A stretch of 64,000 bases of DNA. Source: Timema cristinae (taxonomy: Eukaryota; Arthropoda; Insecta; Phasmatodea; Timematidae). The position numbers and the translations under genes were made by a program. The notes beneath the pieces are model-generated. The model searched no databases. It worked only from the letters and a program-made list of their open reading frames with translations, and was not told the DNA's origin. Of the stretch, positions 56,260-64,000 are shown one piece after another. The stretch spans positions 29,686,421-29,750,420 of the forward strand of contig JBCFYV010000100.1 in the NCBI GenBank assembly GCA_039000515.1, read 5' to 3'. Position 1 is the first letter of the stretch, and every line of letters starts with the position of its first letter.

Positions 56260-57525
56260 ATGTACCTAAATTATTTCTTCTCTAACCCACGAGTAAAGTT
56301 GGCAACAGAGACTTCCTCCTTTGTTTAATTTTAGCGTAGAATGGTAAAGAAGAGGCTGTGACTCATTAAAGAATAATTCTGTTGTACTTGACTCATCTAC
56401 GTTGCTCAGCCCTAGAGGTAAAACAAAGTCACTCTTTTAAAATACAGGGTTTCACCACACAGTGGAAACCTACGTAGACAGAGCATTAATTAAATTAAAC
56501 AACGTTAGAAAGAAAATAAATATAGAGCTTTGGTTTCAAATGTCATGATGTGGATAGTAAGGCAGAAATGTGAAAAATTTTGTAGAAAGATTAAACGTAG
56601 CTATGTGAAAGAATGGAATATATTTAACTAAATAAATAATTTGCTTTGTTTACAGCTAAGCAGTTTTACAAGTTAATTTTTGGATTAAAACAATTTGCAG
56701 ATTAAATAACAAAAAAGAAAAAATTTAAGATTATTTACCTCTAATATGATCACATTTGAAGTATATTTAGGGAACTATTTCATAAGTTAAAAGAATAGAG
56801 TTAGTAGTTTTGGCTTATTTCATACAATAGCCGCACTTAAAATTATATAAATAATCTAATTTATCATTTTTTAAATTCTGAGAAATAAAATTTTGGAATG
56901 AGAAAATTTTAGTTTATTATGATGGCCTTATATAAAGATTAGTAGCTTATGTTTCAATGTTTATACTCTTTAAAAACCTAACATCCAATTCACGACCAAG
57001 AACTTCTATTATAATATCATTGTTACAGGTTACTGACTGGTTTAGTGTATCAAAATGTTTAAATCGTTGCAATGGCGACACGAATGTGATATTTTTTCCC
57101 AGGCCAGTTTCGTAATCAGACTTAACACGCCTGAAGTGTGGCGCTATACTAAATACAGGACGACACCTACCTAGAATATAGGTTTGAATATCATGGATTT
57201 GAAAACTACCTTAATTTGGAAAAGAGTTTTCTGATAGCTCCATCATGTGATGAATACATCTTAAATGATATATCAGCATTTGGAATTGATAAGGCAAAGT
57301 TTAAAACAAAAAATAGATTATCTAACAATTAATTCAAACTAAAACAATGTTGAAGTCTTTGTAAATAAATTCAAAGAAATGCACCCTGAAATGAAGAAAA
57401 TATTTCTTTAGTCGTGTTCCTCCTGATCCCTGCTACATCTGCAACAAATAAAATATTATTTTCAATGATACAAAGAGTAAAAACATACCTCCAAGCCACC
57501 TTGAAACAAAACGTTTAAATCATAT
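56260..57525. other. AT-rich intergenic DNA
   Basis: No repeat, frame or motif that I can support over 1.2 kb. Confidence 0.4.
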
Positions 57526-57529
57526 GAAT

Positions 57530-57934
57530 GTTAAAGTTAGGGTTAAGACTTAGAGAGATTGCTCTAGAAATAAATTTTAATTTTTTTTATAGACTAAACA
57601 GTTGCTAAAGTGGTAGAAGATTAAGTGAAATTAAAAGTCAAAATGTATAATTAGAAATTACTTTTGGTGAAAAGATATATTGTTAGATATAAACATTTAT
57701 ATACAATTAATAATGCATCATCAACTCGTGTATTGTATGACGATGCATTATTAATTGTATGTAAATGTTTATATCTAACAATATGTCTTTTCGCCAAAAG
57801 TAAATTCTAATTATACATTTTGACTTGTAATTTCACTTAATCTTCTACCAATTTAGCAAATGTTTAATCTATAAATTTAATTTTTTATATATATTTCAGA
57901 GCAATCTATCTAAGTCTTAACCTTTAATTATAAC
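57530..57934. mobile_element. Long hairpin (foldback element), arms about 190 bp
   Basis: Left arm 57530-57719 and right arm 57742-57934 are nearly exact inverse copies around a 22-base loop (for example gttagatataaacatttata left, tgtttatatctaac right). The ends are gttagggttaagactta and aagtcttaacc. By eye the arms differ at few positions plus a small indel. No frame of interest. A foldback MITE is the best call; a host inverted duplication is the alternative. Confidence 0.85.
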
Positions 57935-57939
57935 AACTC

Positions 57940-58775
57940 CTTACTTTTAACTATTTTTTAAAATGTTTTCTAAAACGTCATATGTATGTTATTAAAACTT
58001 ATCTAGAATTATTAGATAATGTTGACATAGTGAAATAATTGAATTATTAGCACTAATTCTTTCAGATATCTATCAATTGATTAAAAAATGGATCTTACTT
58101 TCATATCTGTACTCACCACACTGACTATTTCTTTAGTGTGTTCAGTGATACAAACATTTACAAATTGCATTGTTATATCTTAATTTTAATCAAACACTAT
58201 TTGGAAAATCTTGTCAAACCCTGCTTAGTATTTTGTTTAAACCAATAAATCTTACAGCATAAATGTATTTAAAAAAATATTGTTGTTTTCTCCTCCTCTT
58301 CTCCTTTATATTTTTACTCAACCGAGCTTAACCTGGACATAACGTTATTTTGGCCCCCCTGGTCCCCACCCCTCACCCCCGTGTTTTTTTTATTCAACCT
58401 AATTTAACCAGGACGTAATATAATTTTGTCTCTCCCCTCTCCCCTTAGACAAAAAAGACTCCGGTATCCTTGTTTCTAGTGGTACAAAATAAAAACTTAT
58501 AATATTCATTTTAAATAAATAAAAAAACATGTTTTAAGGTGTCAAGATACTGAATCAAATTTTTTAGAAATTAAAGCTAACCAAGAACTGTTTAAACCCA
58601 TCCTTTTTAATCAAACTGATAAATAAATTACATTATTTAATATCTATTAAAATAAGATAAAGTTTATGATAATTTTAGGGGCTCTCAATATTAAAGGAAA
58701 TAATTTAAAGGAAACTAAGAGCAACATATCTAAAAAATACTTTGCCTTAACATGTTAATTTCCAACACCCTTCCA
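57940..58775. repeat. AT-rich DNA with a direct duplication at 58308-58430
   Basis: tttttactcaaccgagcttaacctggacataacgtta-like sequence (58308-58350) recurs as a diverged copy at 58385-58430 (tttttattcaacc, taatttaaccaggacg). C-rich stretches follow each. Rest unremarkable. Confidence 0.55.
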
Positions 58776-58784
58776 TTCATTAGG

Positions 58785-58990
58785 TTGCTACGATATTAGT
58801 TAAGATAATGGGGTAAGTGTAGGAAGGTATAGTTTATATAAAATATACCTGAATGTGTGTGGAGAGAGTAAACACAGTTTAGGACAAAACCTCAGCGCTC
58901 TCAGCCGAGATTAGAACCCTCTCCGCATCACTGACAAACTAGATGAAATATGCGGGAAATTTAGTCCACATGCCCTCCAATTCGGGTGAA
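58785..58990 (-). mobile_element. SINE family C, antisense, degenerate
   Basis: agataatggggtaagtgtag, cctgaatgtgtgtggagaga, agccgagattagaaccctct; eroded tail and head. Confidence 0.6.
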
Positions 58991-59017
58991 TATCTATTAC
59001 AGAGCTAAGAATTTCCT

Positions 59018-59278
59018 TTTTTTTTTCTTTCTAAAAATCACTGTGCCTAACTACCTGTTTAGGCTACACGCATATATGATAATTACTCTAATGAGGTAGG
59101 GGTGATGAATTAAGCATTTTAGAGGTAATATACACGTATTTGCGTAGGGAAAAGTGGGAAAATATTTAAGAAAAAAAAAATGTTTTCGGTAAATCCAACC
59201 AGAATTCAAACCCCGATCTCCCCCTCCATCAGCAGCCCAGTATAACAGAGAGTGAAGCATTCGACCACTGAAGAGGGT
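59018..59278 (-). mobile_element. SINE family C, antisense, with TSD
   Basis: Tail (tgcctaactacctgtttagg), body, B-box region (accagaattcaaaccccgat) and head end (ttcgaccactgaagagggta). Flanks taagaatttcct (59006-59017) and taggaatttcct (59278-59289) fit a 12-bp TSD with one mismatch. Confidence 0.82.
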
Positions 59279-59289
59279 AGGAATTTCCT

Positions 59290-59853
59290 CTGGGAAAGTC
59301 TGATCCAATGTCCAGATATTCTGACGAGTAGATCTCCATGAATCCCACCCACTGCTCTATAACATTATCGTATTCATTCCCTCATTCATCTCCTTCCAAC
59401 AAGTCAATATGACAGGCAAGTTCCCTCAATGGCGAATAAGGGAGATCCCCGTCCACATTTACTTTTTTTTATATTTTTTTACTCTACCTCCACAAATGAA
59501 ACCAAAGAAGTTTAATGATGACGAGCCCTCGGGGCAGTGGTGGCCCATCCATCAGCCCTGTCACCATCCCTTCCCATCTACCGCTCGCTACCTCCTCCAT
59601 AGTCGTGGCATCCTGATAGATGCATCGTTCGTCCGTAGGAACTATTAACATCTATTTGGGTCTGCGGACACTCATGTAGGGAAAATATCTACATAGCTTT
59701 CGTTTTATGTTTCATGGAATTTTGACAATGACAAAAAAGGGAGCTTTTTTTTGAATGAAAAACAACTTTATTAAACTAACACAAAGTCTAGAGGTTAACA
59801 ATGATTTTAAAAATCAGAATTTTCAATTTCATGTTTAATTCATATATATATAT

Positions 59854-59889
<36 letters not shown>

Positions 59890-60525
59890 AAGGACCCATA
59901 GGCAACGTAAATATATACATATCCTTAATACATTTGTTGATATCATTTTAGAAAAGTTTTAGCGACTGTCTTGAAACTAGTTTTCTAAATTAATTTTATC
60001 AAATACAATTTACAGCTAGTTGTGTACATGTATTACTTAATTTATTAACATTTCTACTTGAATATGATCAAAAAATAATTATTGATTCTTATTTATAAAG
60101 ACACAGAGACATGAATGCAAATAAATTGTATTGTACCAATTAAGTTATGTCTGCATCAAAAGCGTGTGTTAGAACATTATCAAAATTTACATGCTTTAAA
60201 ACATGTTTCGGAAAGCAAAGCTTTTAATTAAAGTGGATGGTAATCAAAAATACATTCAAGTTATCTCCATTTAAAAAAAATTTCACTTTGGCTTATATGG
60301 AATAATATTCCTAAAAGTAGCACCGGTTTTAAAGTTTGATTATTTTCGACGTAAATCTATTTAACATTATGTATTTCATTGTCTCACTAATGTAGGTGCA
60401 TTTCCTATAAACTACCTTCTTTATTCCTACTTCTTAAATAAATTCTTTGATAAACTTGTTTTGAAAACAATAGATTAAAAAAAAAGCACCTGACAAAATA
60501 AATGTTACGATCCCAAAATTAGATA
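59290..60525. other. Intergenic DNA with (TA)n at 59842-59889
   Basis: A 79-codon plus frame (59409-59648) is GC-richer but shows no domain. The TA tract is 48 bp with one break. Nothing else supported. Confidence 0.4.
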
Positions 60526-60529
60526 TTTT

Positions 60530-60862
60530 CTCAATGTATTTTATAACCATTTAAACAAATTGATTATCAGTCGCTCTCCTAAAAACAAGTAGACAGTGCT
60601 ATTTATAGTTCAAAACGTTCCCTAGATACTATTTCATACAGCTATTCTAAAACAATTTCCAATTTTTAAAAATCATTACTAGGTAAACTACCCTTATTTT
60701 TAAATCCAAATTTGGACGAAATCCATGAAATTGGTCCGGCTGTAGCCCTTGGTATGTATATATATAATAAAAACATATATTCTGAGTTCGGAGTCACATG
60801 AAACGTCAATATCAAAAAGTCGAAAATTTTCAATATAGCAATAATGTATGTATTTTAGAAAA
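60530..60862 (+). repeat. Repeat R, sense copy
   Basis: taaactacccttatttttaa, gtcacatgaaacgtcaatat and the flanking order match 31.3-32.0 kb; the 5' part is eroded. Confidence 0.55.
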
Positions 60863-60864
60863 TA

Positions 60865-61415
60865 GAAAGAACAGTTCATCTTAGAGTTAATAGGAACAAA
60901 AAAGGCCTAATATACTAGAGCACATTACTCCGGAAACTTGGTTTTATTGGGTAATCTACCAGCTTGCTGTTTAGAAACGGAAGGGACTATAAATTTAGTG
61001 TAGGGCGCGTGGGTTTGACTCCGAGCATACGGAATGAGTCGGTTTAATGCACGTTGAACACAATGAAACTCCTATAAACTCCTAACAACTGTTTGCTGTT
61101 TTTGTACAGTCCACGGTTACAGCACGGGTTGTTGTAGTTAACGCTGACGTAGGTTCTTGTGCGCTCGGTTTTACTTCAAACAAAGGCAAAAGGAATGATT
61201 TAATTACTTCTATGTTTATTGATCGCAACTATTTATTTTCTAGTTTCATACTAGTTTTGGATTGAAAAACGTTACAAATGTTGCTTGGAGGGGGTTATAA
61301 TAATACTGCTATTTCAATTTAATATCATTATTATTTTTTTATTTGGGATATTCGCCGAACATTTTCTAAACACCACCACACATTTCATGAGGTTTTGAAT
61401 GATTTAACTTATGTT
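60865..61415. other. Intergenic DNA
   Basis: A B-box-like gtgggtttgactccgagc at about 61010 is isolated. No body or tail of any family follows. Confidence 0.3.
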
Positions 61416-61417
61416 GA

Positions 61418-61664
61418 GCCCGCTTCGGTGGCCGCATGGTTTAAGGCGTCACTCGCGTATTATACTTGACTGCCGATGATGGGGAGATCAAGATTAAAAT
61501 CTTAGTCGGATATACTGAGTTTTTTTCAAAATTGTTTCTCACGTTCCTTTCATGCAAATGCGGTCACACTTCCTCTAAACATAACCGTCTTCATCCCTAA
61601 AACCATTAACGTAATTAGTACATAAGTGTATAAACCGAATGGGTAGTAAGACGTGGTGCTAGGA
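61418..61664 (+). mobile_element. SINE family C, full length
   Basis: Head gcccgcttcggtggccgcat, B-box region worn (agattaaaatcttagtcgg), body cactcctctaaa-type, tail-1 gggtagtaagacgtggtgct. Confidence 0.87.
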
Positions 61665-61683
61665 AAAACTTAATTTGGTTCGC

Positions 61684-61860
61684 GGACAAAGTCGTCTGTC
61701 TCGCCTTGTCTGGTTTGCCGAATACGGAGATTTCTATGTTTGTATCCCAATCATGTGTACTAAAGAGTTTTCAGTTAAATGTTTTCATCTCTGTGCAAAT
61801 CTGGCTACATTTCCCTTAAATTTTATCTTACTCATCCCATTAGTGTAAATATGCAGACAA
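61684..61860 (+). mobile_element. SINE family C fragment
   Basis: gtttgtatcccaatcatgtg, ctgtgcaaatctggctacat, ttttatcttactcatccc; ends before tail-1. Confidence 0.5.
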
Positions 61861-61957
61861 AGTGTAACAAATCAAAAATAGTATTAATTTAAAACAAGCA
61901 CCCACAACAGGGGGCATTTGATCTATGTTCTATAGTGTCAAGGCCGATTTACATAAT

Positions 61958-62116
61958 ATGTGAACTGGGGAAGGTTTTCCCTTAATGGTTTTCCACTTTC
62001 CCTCCACTCCAATTCTGGTTCACTTCCTCTATATTCAACCTTCCCAAGTCCTAAACCAATTATCGTAATTAGTACATAAGCATATAACCCGAACGTGTAG
62101 TAAGACGCGATGCTAA
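61958..62116 (+). mobile_element. SINE family B, 5'-truncated
   Basis: Starts at gtgaactggggaaggttttc, with body and tail-1 (cccgaacgtgtagtaagacg). The head is absent; TSD unclear. A 61-codon minus frame here is a shadow. Confidence 0.82.
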
Positions 62117-62255
62117 GTATCAAATGCTGTCAAGTGACACTTGGGACCAGACCGAATTTTCCTGGACTTATTTGACCTCTCCCTGTGAGCAAGAGTGTCA
62201 AGGTGCTATAACTTAAAACTTTAGCTGCTCAACTATTTCAAGTACTGGTGAGGTT

Positions 62256-62475
62256 CTGATTGCCAAACCCTTCCTTCACCTCTGACAAGACGTGTATTAA
62301 TCACAACGTGTGAATGAGTGGAATCTCAGGCCTCCACCGTGGTTCGGATTCTACGTTAACCTGTAGGTCGTCCATTTCATTTCACAATCACCCTACCATT
62401 ACACATTAGCGTAAGTGCGTATAACCCGAGCGGGTAGTAAGACGTGGTGCTAATAATAATAATAATAATAATAAT
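62256..62475 (+). mobile_element. SINE family A2 variant, 5'-truncated, with TSD
   Basis: Starts at ctgattgccaaacccttcc and contains the same cgtgtattaatcacaa insertion as the 43.1-kb copy. Tail-1 and (AAT)n follow. Flanks agtactggtgaggtt (62241-62255) and agtactggcgaggtt (62476-62490) form a 15-bp TSD with one mismatch. Confidence 0.92.
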
Positions 62476-62565
62476 AGTACTGGCGAGGTTAAAGTCGTGT
62501 AATATTCAGGCGAAGGGAGATAAGGTGCCAAAGATTTGGAGTTCACGATGTATCATTGTTTAGCA

Positions 62566-62612
62566 CTGCGTCCTACTACCCGTTCGTATTACATGAATAT
62601 TACTAACTAGCC
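62566..62612 (-). mobile_element. SINE tail-1 fragment, antisense
   Basis: ttagcactgcgtcctactac then ccgttcgtatta. Only the 3' tail is left; the next bases are unrelated, consistent with extreme 5' truncation. Confidence 0.6.
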
Positions 62613-63060
62613 CCCTTCCCCTTAAAAAAAATTGTAAAGAATCCTGTAAAACAAAGCTTCAAATCATCCATCATGTCAATATAAAAACAAAACTTTTTTT
62701 TACTTTTTTTTTTTTGAAAATACAGTCCTACCATTACTGTATAAACCCCTCCCTCTTTTTATCCTCCCTCCTATTTTCATCTCATTCCTCTTTCCTCACC
62801 CCTACCCCCCCGCCCATCCCCTTCACCAACCCCACTTTCCCTTCAACAATTTTTTTCCCCAAAGACTATACAATTTATTATCGACATTTTTATAAGGAAT
62901 AAATTAAATTTTCCAAATAAAATATAGCCTATGTTACTCGCTGATAATGTAGCTTTATATTGGTGAAAGGATTTTTAAAATTGGTCCAGTAGTTTTTGAG
63001 TTTATTCATTACAAACAAAAAATCAAATCTTTCCTCTTTATAATATTATATTACTAACTA
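62613..63060. other. Pyrimidine-rich DNA and a short conserved-looking phrase
   Basis: 62740-62830 is C/T-rich. At 62960-63050 the phrase ggtccagtagtttttgagtt with cattacaaac and cctctttataatatta resembles 3' parts of interspersed repeats seen in many arthropods; no partner is in the window. Confidence 0.3.
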
Positions 63061-63067
63061 AAGAACT

Positions 63068-63236
63068 GTAGTAGTGATGATGAAGGTATAATTTAGAGGA
63101 AGTGTCCCCGCATTTGAGTGGAAACTCACTTAGGATAAACACCCTCAATACACCCCACCTAGATTTGTACCCAGATATTTCCGTTAGATTATTTGACCAT
63201 TCACATTAAATTGACTCAACAAATTAGACAACAACT
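63068..63236 (-). mobile_element. SINE family C, antisense, degenerate
   Basis: gatgaaggtataatttagag, aagtgtccccgcatttgagt, caccccacctagatttgtac; tail and outer head lost. Confidence 0.65.
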
Positions 63237-63239
63237 ATG

Positions 63240-63920
63240 CCCCCTAACATAAATCATTCATGGCGTATTGTATGTAACCTTAAGCTACACATCAACTTTG
63301 TTCCAAATGTTTCTGAGACATACGAAAAATTATCGTAAATGTATCAATCATTCCGTCCACACTATCAATTAATTTCCCAATTCCCCTTTGTTTATTAATG
63401 TAACATTCCATCATAATCAAGAAGTTGCAACCTTGACGCTAAAGTGAATCGTAGAGACAGCTCATTCCTAAAAGACCTCGACTCTACAAATAAATTTTTT
63501 CAAATAGCTTTCATAGAACAATGTTTATGTTCGCAATATAATCTACATATATAATGAAATAGTTTTATTTATAGCGTCAACTCAACTAAAAAGAAAACGT
63601 AAAAAAAAAATACCGTTCACATTTTTCTGCATATTTCACGTTCGCCTCGCGAGTTTTAACTTTTCCATTCGAATAAAACACGTTTAGAAACGATTTATAT
63701 TACAACGAATATCTCGTAAACTACGGAAGTCACATAAAAGCTGATGTATTACTGAACAGAGGAAACATATAAAAACAAAACATTCAGGTAATTATATTCA
63801 TCCAATCTGCGGAATGAACTACTTATGACGGAAATATAGAAAACAAACGATAATGAACATGAACTAAGGCAACATGTCGATAGTTTCGACATTTCAATGC
63901 GAGCTCAATTTTGTGATACC
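63240..63920. other. Intergenic DNA, no feature seen
   Basis: Nothing supported. Confidence 0.35.
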
Positions 63921-63927
63921 ACCAGCA

Positions 63928-64000
63928 GTGCCGATAGTGAATGGTGATTCTGAGTTTTATCTGGGAGGCTTGTGTTTCAGTCCTAATCGGGTGCACTAAG
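63928..64000 (+). mobile_element. SINE head fragment cut by the window edge
   Basis: gccgatagtgaatggtgatt followed by gtttcagtcctaatcgggtg and cactaag resembles the B-box half of a C head running out of the window. Confidence 0.4.

Overview
The window is AT-rich nuclear DNA from a repeat-laden animal genome. The LINE reverse-transcriptase relics and the mix of tRNA-derived SINEs, hAT and Tc1/mariner-like MITEs and Helitron-like ends suggest an arthropod, perhaps an insect with a large genome. That is inference; no host gene allows a firm placement. I find no convincing complete protein-coding gene, no rRNA gene, no functional tRNA gene, no CRISPR array and no microbial operon. Most long open frames lie antisense to, or inside, transposon relics. 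The one stretch I kept as a possible host or relic exon is a hydrophobic minus-strand frame at 14847-15278.

The window is dominated by tRNA-derived SINEs. I call five families by head. Heads A, B and C share 3' tail-1, core cccgaacgggtagtaagacg, which ends ggtgcta and, mostly in A, a TAA/TTA microsatellite. Heads D and E share a different tail-2, core cacgtyaaatacctcaaata. Many copies keep clear target-site duplications (TSDs). Several are nested: B in E at 36 kb, B in a B/C copy at 18 kb, B in a LINE at 28.5 kb, and A in two minisatellites at 1.4 and 10.7 kb. Other non-autonomous elements are: two copies of a hAT-like element whose ends are packed with TATCGATA boxes (5064-5687 and 22173-23488), the second split by another hAT MITE with a perfect 8-bp TSD (22670-23441); four copies of a foldback family with TTAA termini; a Tc1/mariner-like MITE (27472-27700); a long hairpin (57530-57934); and two Helitron-like elements.

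LINE relics occur at 15.8-16.2, 19.5-19.9, 20.8-21.3, 28.4-29.3, 41.7-42.0 and 54.3-55.0 kb, all broken. The two copies at 19.5 and 20.8 kb end in a tandem array of a 46-bp unit that encodes the last codons of the LINE reading frame (DWIELAQDRDR), in about two copies and about eight copies.

Layout: 0-5 kb satellite, SINEs and a foldback relic; 5-12 kb a hAT-like element, many SINEs and a minisatellite; 12-18 kb a Helitron-like element, the candidate frame and a LINE relic; 18-25.4 kb nested SINEs, two LINE ends with 46-bp arrays, foldback elements and nested hATs; 26-29.8 kb SINEs, a MITE, a LINE with nested SINE and a 42-bp satellite; 30-37 kb an AT-rich repeat pair and nested SINEs; 37-45.5 kb SINEs, a large inverted duplication and a minisatellite; 45.5-47.6 kb the longest repeat-poor stretch; 47.6-64 kb SINEs, a LINE relic, a foldback copy and the large hairpin. 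The elements do not work as a gene system. They record successive transposition, with short elements relying in trans on LINE and transposase proteins not encoded intact here.
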